From Patagioenas fasciata (Eukaryota > Chordata > Aves > Columbiformes > Columbidae): DNA of 64,000 nucleotides. The stretch spans positions 63,368,049-63,432,048 of the forward strand of contig NC_092560.1 of assembly GCF_037038585.1 (NCBI RefSeq), read 5' to 3'. This document shows, piece after piece, positions 11,901 through 26,900 of the stretch. The position numbers were made by a program, and so were the translations under genes. The notes below the pieces were generated by a model. That model was not told the DNA's origin and did no database searches. It was given only the letters and a program-made list of their open reading frames with translations. Position 1 is the first letter of the stretch; each line of letters starts with the position of its first letter.

Positions 11901-14900
11901 TGGACTATATGGAAAACGGAGAACAAAATACAGTTTATTTGAAAGGTAAAACAATTGAGTCCTAAAAGGAGTAAAAGGGTAGAACTGGAATATGTCTGTT
12001 GCTGTCTGTGACTTACCGCCCCATGCCTATTTAAATGAGATAGCCTCCATATTTAGAGCCTAAAATACTTTTCAAGAGTTTTTGGAGAACCTTGTTTAGC
12101 TCTGCAAAATTCCAATTGGAGTTAAGGATATCTTTTCCCAAAGATTTATACCACCATGGACTCATGACAAAATAAAGGCCTTAGTGTGTCAGGCTGCTGC
12201 CAACATGTAGATAAGACCAGTATGAAAATACAGGGAGATAGTAGGAGTCACTCGCTATTCTTTTCTATTTTATATGCAACCTGTTTCTGATCATCTGTCA
12301 GCCATTTACTGAGCTTCTGCTGTGCAGAATGACAGAAACTCACTGAGAAAACAAACATAAGACAGGCCATGGGGCATTTCCCAAATGCTACTAGGGAAAA
12401 TAGCAACCTACCCATTCTCTTCACAGTATTAAGAGCTAGCTAGTGCAGACCAGGCAAAGTTCATGTTATCTGGAAAACACTGAAAGAGATTAATAACGCT
12501 GGCATCATCCACAGAAAAATTCAAGACTGGTGTCCCACCAGTTTGTCTTGCATCATAGGCCATGTAAAGCTTTGAAAGTGAAAAACCATTGTTTTTGAAT
12601 AGTGCTTGCAAATGGTATTCTTTGGTGATTATAGTTAGAAGTTAGTGAGGAGTTAATAAGATTCCCGTGGCAAGGAGGCTCCCCCGTCAGGGAAAGGAGC
12701 CAGGAAAGGCCTGAGTCACACAAATTGATGGGAAATGGAGTCTCATGGTGGCTTTGAAGCAAGTCAGAGGCAATGAGGATTTAGTTATGGTCACAGATGT
12801 CATCCACGATGCTAGTGCTAAAAAAGTCATTGGGAAGGGTGCAAAGAGGTGGGCAAAACAGAGCAGGTATTCAAAGGAATGGAGCTCCAGTCACTGGCTG
12901 CCCATATTCAGCTCATAAACAAGGATGTAGTTCAGACTTGTTTTGCTTAGCCCAAAGCTGTGAGAAGATTAATGTGATGTATTTCAGGGTAAATATTCTC
13001 ATCCTTGTCCTCAGCCCACACCAAACTATTGAAATAGGGAGTGTGGTGTGGAGAGAGCTCAAAACTCAGCTAGAACACAATAAAAATGCCTGAAGGAAGA
13101 AATTAAACTTCTGCTACTCAGTGAGAGATTTACAAAGATTGTAAAGCAGCTTCTATATACACGCATACATACAGAAACACAGTTTAGATTTTACCCCTAA
13201 TGATGCAGCTCTGGTCTTGGCCATTACCAGACTGCCTCTCCTGCTTTTGATTTAAAACCAACCAAGATGTATCCCAGGTAACAAACCTTAGTTTGGATTT
13301 GGCAGGCCTGACAGAAAGATGTAATGTGTGTCACATTTCCCGGTTCAGAAAGCAATTAAGAACATTATTTAAATGCAAATGTATGCTGATCTGAACAAAG
13401 ATACTTTAAATCAGAATCTTAGTTGTGACTTGTGAGGTGGTTTTACAGGACCTACCTGTTTTCCAGACTTTTGAGAAGTGAGAGGATGGAAATGTTATGC
13501 TAGTGGAAGAGGAGAGTTTCACGTGAGAACAGGGCAAGTCATGACTGATGCCACTTTAACCTGCATTGTGGTGTTAGCTATGCCTCTGCAATCAGATCAC
13601 TCTGTAAGCCATGTGTCAGTGAAACCATCATTCTTTACTGTGTTTTCAGTCTGGACTTCTGACTGTTGCTAAAAATCATTCAGAAATTAAGTTGTTCCCC
13701 TGCCATTTTACTTTCTAGAATATCTGGTAAAAATGTTTCATGCGAAGTCAATGAAATGAACAGAGAGCGTGTCTGTGGCTTTCCAGTACTGGCTGATCAA
13801 AAAACCTACGATTTCGTATTAGGTGTCTCCAATCCTATCGGGCAAACAGAGTCATCGGTCATGGTAGATTTAACTCAAAGAGGTAAGACTTAAGATCTAT
13901 GAAGGCAAAAAGATATATTTAGTGTATGCTAACCATTTGTTTCTTTTGGGTTTGAAGAACTCTGACATGGTAAACTTGTCATTATTTTGCTTTACTGTCA
14001 CCAGTATTTTGCTGCATTCAATAATTTGAACTTGAAAAGAAAATAGGTTAAGACATGTCCTGAGGCAAGGATTAGGTATACAGGGAGATGCCGGTTCTTA
14101 GCAGCAGTCCTGCCAGTTTGGATACACAGCTGTATGGATAAATGCTACTTGTGATATAATAATTATCCAGTTGGTCTTCATGTATTACTTCATATTCTAT
14201 TACACATCAATAATTAAAAATTTAGGTGCATAAGAGCCATGATCATCTGCTGTCATGGTTTGTAGAAAGTAATATCTTCTTTCATTAGACCTTCAGTTTA
14301 AACAAGGAAAGGGAGAAGATGACTGACCACCTTTCTAGTGCTGTCTTGCCTGCTAGATTTGTTTTTTTTTTTCTCTGATTGCTATAAATAGTAGTACTGA
14401 ATATTATTGAAAAATTATGTGAAGGGAGTTCTGGTGAGGGAGAGGTCATTTAGGAGCCTGTCCTAGTCTGCAGATTTCAAGTTCCAACTTTAAAAGTTCC
14501 CGGAAGGTGAGCAAAATCGAGTGCATTTCATCCATCATTGTGGTCACCTGAAATAGCTCCTGCTTCACTTTTTTGATAAAGTAAGTAAGGAGAAATATTT
14601 TTCTGTGTTTTGAATTTGTTATCACACTTGCCAGTACGCTCCGCCTTAAGTAAATCTGTTTACAGAGAAGACCATCAGGAATCAGACTTCTTGCGGATAC
14701 CTTTCCAGTACCAGCTGTCCTAGTTGCTGATCGGATCACTTATTTATCCTTATGATTCTCCTTGATCTTTTAAATTAAGATTTTTCTGAACTAAAGTGAA
14801 TGTTTTTTTCTTAGAACTGAGGATTTTTTCTTTATTTTTTAAGTTCATCCAAAAACTCCAGAAAAGTTAACTGCTTCTGGGAACAGCTCTACAAGCATCC

Positions 14901-17900
14901 ATCTGCATTGGTTTATAAATGGCAGCTTTGCCGAGATCAGGCTTCTGTGTCAAATTGAAATTAGCAGTGGTCACACTGAGCGAAAACTGGTAAGTGTTAC
15001 TTTTGATGGATTTTTTTTTTTTTTGGCTCAAATGTTGGTCTTTTTCACTGAACTAATCACATTTTAAGGTGTGGTTTTGTTTTGTTTTGTTTTGTTTCTG
15101 TAAGAGTTTCATTCCAGTCATCTTATTAAATGATTAATGTAATAATGACTAGAAGTTCATCTACTACAATCATAAAAGTTCTGCTCATCTCTGTTGTTGC
15201 CTGCTTTCTCTTTTTTTGGGTTGGTTTTAAAGAATTTTGAGAGAAATCAAATTACCCACCATGTTATTTGGTACTTGGGGAGGGTACAAAGTGCTTTATG
15301 CTGACCGTTTAGGTAACAGTCCTTGTGCTTTGTCCTTCCTGGTGCAAACTTCATTAAAACACACTTCTTCCAGGATGAGCTTCTGCCCTGCAGACTTCCA
15401 CAGTGGCTGTTTCAGATTGTCTGTTGCAGTCTGTAGTTGAATTTTTACTTTTTTTTTTCCCTCAGAGAACAGTTAATTTGCTTACTATCAGCAATTGACA
15501 TGCATGTGGCTGTAATACAGAGCTGCTAAGCCTTCTTGAATGTCAGTGATGCGGAGAGGTTAGGGAAGGATTCTCCCACTGGGTGTATCAGTAGGAAAAC
15601 CCGAGAGAAAACCTCTGGTGCAAGGTGGTATTTCTGAGTCGGGTGCAGATTTTCCAGCATAAGGCTTCCAGCTGCTGCCTGGCTTTGGTACTCTGCATCA
15701 TGGACTGGAGCTGCATATTTACTCTGCTGACTGTCAGAGGACCTTAGGATACTATGATAATTTAGACACCAGCATCAGATAACTGAGTGTAGGTGGTAGG
15801 AAAATATCTTCATCTTCCATATTGCCTAAGTTAGTGTGGGGTGTCCTGTGTCCCTGGGGAAGCCTTATGGCAGAACTGCATATTCATTTGTCTTGAGATT
15901 TACTCCCAAATTCTTTGTTTCAGCGTTCAGAGGGAGTGTCTGAGAACAACTTGGGTAGACTTGATTGCCAGGTCTTGGTGCACAGAGCCTGCATTTGTAA
16001 TTTGGGCACAGTAACCTCAGAAGCTGCTTTTTTACAACACTTGTTTGATTTTCAGTGGTGTTCTGTTACCCATTGTGTTTAATTGCCTGTTGAATAGATG
16101 TGTTGGGCACAGCCTTGAATAAAGTCACTAAAGCCACAGAAGTGATGCAGCTAAGACTGAAGATAATCATTATACACATTGTCTCTAAAATAATAGGGTA
16201 GAAGTTATTGCATGCTCTATAAGAGTATTTTTTAAATACTTTCAAAGCACTTTAAGGGTATGGAAGCTTTAAGCATTTATATTTTCTCCATAATGATGTG
16301 TTCAGTAGTACCCAGAGATTAGGTACTGCAAAGAAAATCAGAGATATATTTGGAATTTACGGGAGAAGGGTCTGGCTTTTAGATGTGCATAACAGTTCTG
16401 ACTGATGCGCTTTGTTGGATTTTGGTCTATAGTCTGAGATACCGTCACCCGCAGTTGCCTGCATTTCTCTGCTCCCAGCAGTTACTGCTTCTGGAGCAGC
16501 CAGCAGGGGAAACAAGCACCTGAGCATCACCCACCCCCAGCTCAATTAGCTTAAACTACTAAAAGAGCAGGTTTGCACAGTTCTGTCTAGCCAGAGTTCT
16601 GCCACTCTAAGCCTGGGGCACAGATTTGCTTATGAGCTCTGCTACCAGCTCAGCCATCTGGGGCAGCGGGAGATTCAAAGCAGCCTGATTCACTGCACCT
16701 GTATAAGAGCCTGCAGATACAGATACTTTGAAATGCCACAAACAGCTTGGTAGAAGCTTTGAAGCCGTGTTATGTTGTCTCTGGTTGCTTAATAAAAAAC
16801 CTCTGAGAGTTTGCTGTAATAAACGAAACTAGCTGTGAAATTGTTATGGGGTTTACATGGCATTTTGAGGATGTTTTCAGAAGCTTTTTCATCGGTATGA
16901 GAGATTGTTTGCTATTTTTTTGTATTTTTCAAGTTGTCATTTGGCATTAGAAATGCACAATTAATTGCATTTTGAAGTCACTTGGAGTCCAGTTTTTGGC
17001 AGCTGTGGTGCACATGTGTTATAATTAGTTTCAGTAAAAAATATTCCCAAACTTAGGGTTTCTTTCAGTCCTCATGAAACTGAAATACTACCTAGACTCA
17101 CACCATTTTAGGAATAATAGGAGAGACTACACCTGTTATAAGATCTGTGAACAGAGATCACATGGGTTAAGACTTGGATTCTATCTTTAGAAGGAAAAAT
17201 GACTGTTGAGAAGACTGCATGACAAACATCTTGCTCAGACAGATAGTCTCTACTGTGCTTCTGTGCTTCCTAAGGGAAAAAGGCCACTGTTCACCCAGTT
17301 TGATGTGCATGTGCACAGTGGAAGTAGAGGTTCTGAAGACTAGGGGAGAAATCCTGGCCTGCCTCACATGCCTCTGCATATGAGAGAGAGGGAGACCAGC
17401 TGGGACAGTTGGGAAGCAACAGCCTTCTACTGTGTGCAGAACTCATCCCATTAAAGTCTCATGAGTGTTATCTCTCCTTTTCACACTTTACATCTCAAAG
17501 GTGCTACCTACTGTCATATTTCAATTTCTGTGCTATATAACTGCCTTTATATTGGCAGAGCTCTGAAAAATTTTCCTTTGTTTCAAGTAATAGCTTTTTC
17601 TTTTCCATTAATTTATTTGTAAGGCTGGACTGCAGCTTTTCTTCACACTGTTGGTGTCCTTGGGGAAAAATATTACCTTTTTAGGTGTTAACTTTCAGCA
17701 TAACCTAGGAGAAAATAAAATATATGTAATATGTCAATTTCTGTAAATTTTTAACAGCACAATGTCTCTATGCCTGGTGGAAAATTTTCGGTTTACACAG
17801 CTCAGCTGAATACATTGCACCCGTATACCAAATACCAGTTCAGGGTGCGCTGTGCAGCTGCTGACCACTTCTGGAGGTGGAGTGACTGGAGCAGAGTAGA

Positions 17901-20900
17901 GGAACACACAACACTGGAAGCCCGTAAGTTTAATTATATGTTATATATTATATATATTTTAAAATTAGCCATCTAAAAAGCTAACTTTTTCACAGAGATT
18001 AAATTATCTACTATGCAACTTGGAAAAAAAAAACAATGAAACAAAACAACTTTTTTTTTTCCATAGCTCCTGCAAGAGGACCAGATATCTGGAGAGAGAG
18101 AAGTCCTTCTGGCAAAAGTCTAAAAATCTTCTGGAAGGTAGATAGAACACTTAAACTTTTAAAATATTATGTAATGTAACTATGAAAAACAGTTAAGTTT
18201 ATAGTCAGTGAATTAGACTGCTTTTCTCAAATTTTATAGAGCCATCCATAAAAAAATATTTTTCCTCAAATAACAATCTTATGAAAGTTTTATAATTTAA
18301 ACATTGCATTGAAAAGCATTTCACATGAAGAATTAAATTTTTACACATCCCAGCTGAAAATTAAAAACTTATGTGTTGGTTCTCAAAGCCACACTTGAGT
18401 AACTGTCTTTTATGCCTTGTAGACCTGTGCGTTCACCAAACTAGATCAGGACATTAAAATCAGTTTATCTTACGTCTTCTGTTTGGTTTTAATGCGCTCT
18501 TTATCTGTTTGTAGCCCTTATCCCTTTCTGAAGCCAATGGAAAAATAGTGTCTCATGAAGTGTCCTGCTACCTGCTGGAGTCGCCACTGGAGTATAAAGA
18601 AGTCACTGAACCCTCAAACAGTACAGAGATAAAACTTGGAAAAAATGACTGTGTAATTAGTGTTGTGGCCAAAAACCATGCAGGCTCATCTCCTCCTTCA
18701 AGGATAACAAGCATGGAACTTCCAAGTGGTGAGTACCCCCAGTAGAACGCTAAACACCTTCAAAACTTGGGGAATAGCTGAGCAGGTTTGTTTATTGAAA
18801 AATTAGATTATATCTGTTTGGTTTCTGATTTATTTCCCCACCCAAATATACAGTGGGGGAAGAAAAAAAATTACTGCTTTTCTTTTAGGATAGCCACTGG
18901 CTAATTAATTGTTCTCTGTGAGGATGATAGTGTGCGGTCTCTGCAGCTCTGTTGCACTTTTTTGGAGACCTCCTAGGAACAACAAGGATGAGGCTTCAAA
19001 GTGTTAGTGTGGATCTCTGATGTTTAGGGAGCTCAGTTTGTTTCTGTGTGTTCTTGTTGAGACACCAAACAGTGTTACATACTAAAGAGAATCAGAATGA
19101 AGTTTTGAGGGTGTTGTGTGGCTTTGTAAGGGGAGAATTGTGAGTTCAATGCTTGAAAGCTCTGCAGGAGAATATTAATTGGGCTGGTTGGTGAAGTGTT
19201 GGCATCCTTGTATTAGGAGCTGGTGTTTCAAAAGGAGATGGAACTTTGGCTTCCCAATTAAAACACTCCCTCTCTTGCTGTGGGCTTTTGTAAAGAGAAA
19301 TAGCTGAGCCAGATAATGATTCTCTGCTCCTAAGACTGAGTTTGGGGAGAAGATAATATTGCCTGTGGCTGTTGAGAGTCCATGCTTCCCTGCACATCAG
19401 GAGGAGTGTAATCTCTCAAAGCCCAAACCTTTAGCTCTAGATCTGGCCAATGCTCTGCAGAGAGGACAGATTTACACAACGAGGCCCCTCTTTTCTCATT
19501 TGCCAGGAGCATGTATGTTGCTGCTTCTCCTTCCCCACCCAGAGAACAAGTATCGCAGTTGCCTGTCTTGCAACTCAGGTTCTGATAAGACAGGGCCATC
19601 TCTTGTAGGCAGAGATGTGCTTTAACTGAGATTCACAGTGACAGAAAAAACAAATTTGTTTCTATGTGAAGGAAAACCATTGCTCATAATGTTTTTTGTT
19701 TCCTTTCCAAAACACCAATACCTAAAATTATATTAGTCTGCTCCTTGGAGGGAAAAGCAATTGCATGGGGCAGCTGAATGAATGAAAATGTTTTTGTAGC
19801 AAGAATCTGGGAGTCAGGGAGGTCTGTGTGATAAGTTTGTGGTGTGGGACAGCTGATGGCAGATGGAGCTTTGCATAGCTTTTTCTTGGATGTCTGAGGT
19901 TCCCTTTGGTGTTACCCAGCTTGTACTTGTTGAAGATTTGGTCCCAAGTTGGTATAGGAATTATCTGAGTCACTGACTGGAGTCATGAAGGATGACTCAC
20001 TCACTGAACTGGATGACATTTCTGCCCAAACATCTTTTCTGGCTGCTTCCTGTGTACAGTCCGTAAGTGCTTTTAATGTCCATAAGAGAGCAGTGGCTCT
20101 GAAGCTTGAGATCTGCCGAGGTTTTGTGAAAGGTGAAAACACAAACAAAGGGTACTCTGCCTTAATTAATTTGTCACTGTCTCTGAAAAGTGGTCTGTAG
20201 AGAGTTGAGGCATATCATCTGGCTGTTACAGGCTTCCCTACCAGACTACTACTGTAGTGCTAGTAGTTGTTTCTACTAGTCTAGGTTGCAGCTATAAATA
20301 CACCGAAATAAGCAGTATTGCCCTGGGTGAAATTCTAGTCATTTGGCTCAGGAAATAAAACTGAATGTGATGTATTTAAGCATTTTGTATAGAACATGTG
20401 CTCACTGTCAATAAGAAGTCTTTCCTGTAAATAGGAAAATTAAAGCAGTCTAATTAGAAACATGCTCTCTTCCAGCGTCATAGACGTGTTGTTACACTAG
20501 ATGCATAGCAATTTTTTAGGGAAAAGACTTCAAGAATTGACTTGGTTTTTCTAATTATGTGTCTTTCTTGCCATGAGCAAGCTAGAAAAGGATTGTACAG
20601 TTAGCTTTATGTTAAAATTATTTCAAAACAGACAGTTTCAAAATTCACAGCACATCTGTGAGTGAAGTTTTCACAGCACTGGTTCTTAAAAACTGCCCTT
20701 GCCCTTCAGCCTTCCATCGTTCATGGCTTTAATAACATGAAATAATAGACTCCATAGGGCGCATAAATGAGAACTCTGAAAAAGCAAAAACTGGAACCCT
20801 GAGATTGTTTTTGCAGATCTGTCGTGGGGCCACTGCTGTTGTGGTGGCCTTTGGAAAACATCCCTTAGCGCAGCAGGGTCCCATCTGATGGACAGCCATG

Positions 20901-23900
20901 GAGGGAAGCTGCAGGAATCAGAAGTCGTTCCCAGATCTGAACACTTCAAGGGCAGCTGAACTTTTAGTAATCAGGAACAAGAAAAATAGACTGACTAAAG
21001 GCAAAGTTGTGGGTTTTTTTTAGTTTTGGTTTGTGTTTTTTTTTGTTTGTTTGGGGGTTTTTAGTTTGGTTTGGTGTTGGGTTTTTTTGTTTGGTTTGTT
21101 TGTTTTCATTTTTGTTGTGACTTTTTTGTTGCTCTTGTTTGGGATGGGTGGGGGTGTGTGTTCGGTTGGTTTGGTTTGTTTTTTTCAATTTACTCTTGGT
21201 GGACTGAAGCCTCCATAAAGTTCACCCGGGACTTGACTTCTGCTGTTGATTCTTGGTGAAAAATGGTTGTCTATGGTCAGGTGAGTGATAGCAAAGCACT
21301 TTGAAAGAAGCACAAAGCAAACCGATGAAATGACAGCAGGAATTTATAGCTGGAGGCTCCTGCCAAATTGGTGCCAAGTCAGATTTGAACCTGACATTTG
21401 CTGTAAATCTTTACCTTGAAAAAGTGCTTCTTAAGCCAGTCCTGAGCTGCAGCACTTCTCGTCATCATACTTAAGGCTGGCTGAGGGATTTGCTGCAGGC
21501 TACGTCTGATTTCCAGCACGTCAGATAGCATAACTGAGTTCACTGCTTCGAATTTCACAGTACCGGGAGTGCGTCTCTCATTCTTATAAGTGACTGCAGT
21601 TTATAAAACCTTTGTGCTGTGGCTGGAAGGCTTGCTTTCAGCTTGGGCTACAGATAAGTGTCTGCTCTCTGATGGATTTTTGTGTTGTCTTTGTTGCAGA
21701 CAATGTCAAAACGGATCGGGCCGTGGCAATGGGGAATGGAATTTATATTTCGTGGAATTCTTACCCCAATGTGACCTGTGGCTACGTAGTAAAATGGTGT
21801 CATTCATCTGGGTCTGAACCCTGTAGTGTGGACTGGCAGAAATTTCCTTCAAATACAACAGATGCAGTGATAAAGTCTGGTAAGTGAGAAATAATTTTTT
21901 GTGAGTCTTTCTGGATGAGAGCCTAAGCAGTGAGTGGAATAAGAGTGACACCAGTGCTATAGGTTGAAGATTTTTGCAATGCTATCTGCTTGTGTATGTA
22001 AATGCACACCTTCTTAGTACTGTTTTTATTTTAATTTCTTACACAGCCTTGCGAAATCCAAGTATCAGTCTTGACTTAACTGTTACCATCCTATGTTTAT
22101 TAATGGTTTTGGAATTATTTCTTCCAGCTGCTTCAAACAATTTCCTAACTCAGCTTAATGCATAATGGTTAATCTAGGGTTTGGGGCTTTATTTGGATTT
22201 GAAACATAAACAGCACTGCTCAGGATGGAAGAAAGACTAATTCATTGTTTTTACATGAGGCAGATTTTTTTAAGTGTGACCTCCATGTGCTGGCTTGCTA
22301 TCAGCAATTGAAATTTCCTGGAACAGGACAGATTCCAGGTCTCTAGATGCTGGTGGGCAGACCAAGGAAGTGAAACTCAGCTGTGGTGCGACTAGTAGGA
22401 GCAGAAGAGGAAAGAGAAGACCACAAAAATATATAGGAGTTTTCTATGCTGTCTTAGAGGATATATATTTGCTTTTTAAAGAGTTTAGTATATAAAGTCT
22501 CTATTAGAGAAAGTAACTTGGAGCAGTGTACACAGGAAAGTTGAGGGGGAGTGAGACCAGGGAGGTGAGGCAGTGTGTATTCCTGCCTGTAATTACAACA
22601 CTGTGTTTGTGTGGTTTTCATTTGTGCCGGCCAGAGCTTGCTTATTCTAAGCATACAATACAATATCTGTCCAACAATGCACCTCTTCTCCTGAGCTCTT
22701 CCCAGGGATGCTTCTTGCAGCACGTCATGGGAGTTACCAGGCTGCTAGAGCTGGGCTCAAGCTGGCAAATCCACCTCTGTCTGCACTCAGTCCTGCCATG
22801 TGAATCTCACAGGCTGGACCTGAGCTCTTGCAAACTCAAGACTTCCGTGGAGTTTAACAGTGGTTTCTTGTTTAGAAAATATCTTGAAAGTCGTGTACAG
22901 CCCTGAGTTGAGGAAATCCCAGGAAGTGGTCAATTACCTGCACATTGTACTATCAAACATCTATGCCTCCACCAGAGACATGTGAAATAGAAATTTGATG
23001 GCTGTATTTTGTAGCATCAGTTCACAGTTCAGGCCTGGAGCTCATCGCTAACGTGCTTCACTATCACTTTTCTCTGAATTTGTTTTCTACTGTTGCTTCA
23101 ATAAGCCTGGGTATTTCAAAATGTGTTTGTATTTCTGAGGAGGAGGCAGGTTCTCCGTGGCTGCTGTGGGAGGAAAGGAATTGTTTCTGGTAACTTCAGT
23201 TTGTGTTTCCCCAATGAAAGAGCAATTTATGCAATTTGAGTAGCTTGTTTTGAATCCTATGTGTTTAGAACCAAACTTTCTCCAGGAGCTAGATTTGCTT
23301 ACTGCTTCTAAACCGTATCTGATATAGGAAAAGTATTTACACCAAACACTGTGGTCTAAGATTTTGTAATTTTTTAATATGTATTTATGTAAATCTGCAT
23401 CTTGTGAAAGCTAAAACTATCACTCTCTATAAGTGAAATATTCTTACAGTGATTTTTCTCTTGCAGCTCTGTTTAGACCTGGCGTGAGATACAACTTTTC
23501 ACTATATGGCTGCAAATCCAGTGGATATCAGTTATTGAAAAACATAACTGGGTATACGAAAGAGCTGCGTAAGTGCACTTTATCCTTCAGGAAAGTGAAT
23601 TTAGACTGTCTATTTTTAGCTCAGTGTTGGCAGAAGACTGAGACCAGAATCCTCATGCAGTACTGACTTGTGCTTGCAATTACATGCAAAGAACATTTCT
23701 CCAACCACTTCCAGTTCCCAGCATGCAATAACCTTGTGTTCTCCTGCTTTTGTGGTGGCACAGGGTGTCACAGAAGTTTGCTCTGAAGACAGTGTTAGTC
23801 AGAGTTGAAGACACAGGCGTAAATTGAACCACAGGACTGGGGTAATTTCTGCAGGAGAGGAGGCGACTTGTTCTGATTTGTCAAGTTAGGTTAATGGTTG

Positions 23901-26900
23901 GACTCGATGATCCTAAGGGTCTTTTCCAACCAAAACGATTTTATGATTCTAGAGCCTAGAGGACAAGGCACTTTGAGAATTGCACTCATATGCCCTGAAG
24001 TACCAACCCTGTCTAGGTAATTGCAGTTTCATCCAGGGCTGGGCTTTGCTTGCCTGGAGATGCATTAGTGTCCCAATGCTTTCTGTTCCCAGGAATCCAA
24101 GCATGGCTTTACCCTATAACGTCACAACTATATTTTATTGTTACTACAGCACCCATTTCACTTTGAAGTGTAATGTGTTTTCTGCTAAAATAATTTGCTT
24201 GGAAAACTGAGCTGCTGATGTAATCTGAGCCCTTAGAAATGCTGTTTATTTCATTGCTAAGTTCAAAGGTGAGGTTAAGGCCATTTTATCAGAAACTCAG
24301 CTTTCAGCCATTTGTATCTCTGTAAAAATCCTGAATGATTTCCCAGAAGGGTTTTCCATATGTGATCTCAACGGACTGGAAGCTTTCAAGGTAAAAGGCT
24401 AAAGACTTTGAGGGATCAAAAATGCATCAAACATGCAGAAGAAACTTATTAGGAACTGAGAAATATATTCACTTTACATGGGAGCATAGATTAATTCTAA
24501 AACTTCAAAGTTGCCTTTGGACAGATAACCATCAAGACAAAAATAGATGCATTCTTAAACAGCACTGATAGATCAAATGTCAGACTGAGTCCACATGCTC
24601 ATGACCTTACACAAGATCTGGTGTAACACTTTCAGCGGGGTACAGGTATTGAAATGACGACTTGTGATGCCTGCTAAGAGTAGTTGTTTTGAGCTGAGAT
24701 AGGCTTGATAGGAATGTAGAGTTTGTTTAATTTGAAGATAAGACATGAAGACAAAGAGTTAAAGCCTTTGAAAGCTAAGTAATTTTTATGCTCTGAATGT
24801 TTATACGATCTTTGGGGGTTTGTTGCAGGAAGAAGGATATTTATGGGTATGGGTCTGTAAGAATGCTACCCAAGAAGATTTTGTTTTCAGCTTCTGTTAG
24901 GAGATAATGCTGCAGTAATTAATAACAATGAGACCAACATTTTTGTGTTTTTGTAGCATCACCTGCTAAGTCTTTTCACATGTTCTTGACAGTGAGGGAA
25001 GAGTTGTCAGGAAAAAGCTGAAAATGCTAGCCCTGAAATGAAACTGATAAAGCACTGACATGGATTCAGCATTTAGTGATAAGGTGGTTTCTTACTGTTT
25101 TTTTCCTTTGTGATTCTCCCTACAGCTCCAAAACGTGCACCAAATTTTACTGTAGAAGAAACTTCTTCAGATTCTATATTGGTAAAATGGGAAGACATTC
25201 CTATTGAAGATTGCCAGGGATTTTTAGAGGGATATCGTCTTTCCTTTGCAAAAGGTGAAAAAGATGCTTCAAAGCCTAGGCTTTCGGAATCAGGTAAATG
25301 AAATCTATAGATTACTCGCTCAAGCTTTTTTCCTTTGTGGTTGTTGTTGTTGTTTGTTTGTTTGTGGGTTGGTTTTGGGTTTTTCTTTTAGTAATTTCAC
25401 TTTAGAAAAAGATGCTTTTATCATAATTCAGTTGCATTACGCATTGGTATAATTGGCCCATGATATATGACAGAGGCATTTGAAATAATCAGCTCCTTGT
25501 GTGGTTACCACAGTTGTTTTTTAATATAAGGCAGAAGTTGGAGAAAACTCTGGCTCACTGAGGCCATAAAGCTATGCAGTGACTAAGTGGCAATATGACA
25601 CACTGTCTTGTGTACAAATACCCTGAGTGGATGAGACGTGGGGGAGGTTACATGGCTATATTTTGTTGCCTGTATTCTTCCTGTACCCATCTTAGTCGGA
25701 GATCTCTGTACAGAGCTGGAGCCTGACTCACATTAACATAAGAGGACAAGCAGATGTGTACAAAACTAAAGTCAACCTGCAGCAAAAACATATGCCTGTG
25801 CTGTTCAGTGCTGTGTAAGCATTGCTAGGACTCTTTATTTCAGTTTTTCTTTACACAGATTGTTCTTCAGGTTTCATATGCTGACTTCAAGAAGAGCTTG
25901 CTAAAGCCGAGGCTGTCTTCGTGAATCCTTTCTTATAGTTATGCTTTTCTTACTGCTTCCAAACAAACAGGAAATCCGGAACTTAAAGTTAAGAATATCA
26001 CTGACTTAACAAAGAAGTCTTTGAAAATACTTGATCTTCAAGGCAAAACAAGTTACCAGCTGGACTTACAAGCCTATACTGCTGGTGGGTTGAGCCCTCC
26101 AAACAGCCTCTATGTGGTGACAAAGGAGGACTGTAAGTTGAATATCTCTGTTCATTAATAGTCTTCAACACAGGGTCTGCACAATGTATATAAAGCTGAC
26201 CTTGTTTTTCTTCTGGTCCCCTTAGGTAGTTTGAGCCTACAGTTCAATTTTTAATTTATTTATTTAGTTATTTTTAAATACAAAACCTGGTGTAGTTCAG
26301 GGTGAGGAAAAGATCCTTTCCTGTTATAACTACCATGTAGATCATGGTAATGTATGCAAGAAAAATAACTTCTAAACTACTGCTAAATATGGTGGAGTCT
26401 GAACTTAGTCTTCTCAAGCAGCAAGTTGTTTTTGTCACGTTTCCCATCATGAATGTCTGCTAATACATGGTGGGAAGAAAGACATTCTGGGGATATTTAC
26501 TAGTTTCAGAATTATAAACAGATGCCTTTCTGCTTTGAATTCAGTTTTATCGATCCCCTGACAGAAACAAATCCAGAAAGACAGTTAAAAAAAATACTGA
26601 CTTCAGGGAATGAGAAAAAAAAAAAGTATTTCATATGAAAGACCTAACACATGGGTGCAGCTAAAATACATGAAAAATCAAACTTGAGGCACTTAGCATC
26701 AATGGAGGAAGGCGACAGAGCTAAACCCTGGGGATTAGAAGCATTGTAAACCATATAAAAGGCAGTGCAGTTTGTGTAATGAGTTGTTGGCCTGTAAGAG
26801 CCATTACCAGGGATTTGGCCAGCTCAAGTAACCTGAAAGTGCAATTCCAGTGCTTGCTGAGAACAGAATTACAGTGGCAAGCAAGCAGTCTGCGTTGCAC

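Larger units (their letters stand above)
8992..14843 (+). other. LIFR introns after coding exons 5-8
   Basis: The introns are 8992-9268, 9539-11815, 11946-13718 and 13883-14843. Apart from the hAT-type MITE at 9704-9885 I see unique, A/T-rich intron sequence. Confidence 0.85.
14990..21699 (+). other. LIFR introns after coding exons 9-12
   Basis: The introns are 14990-17757, 17924-18066, 18138-18514 and 18729-21699. They include the TTTTG repeat at 15074, an AT-rich run at 17935-17965 and the GT-rich tract at 21011-21187. No other feature is recognised. Confidence 0.85.

Noticed and set aside
21033..21259. Hydrophobic Phe/Val/Leu-rich frames in the GT-rich tract
   Set aside because: They arise from low-complexity GTTT composition, and similar frames appear in several phases and at 8083-8298.
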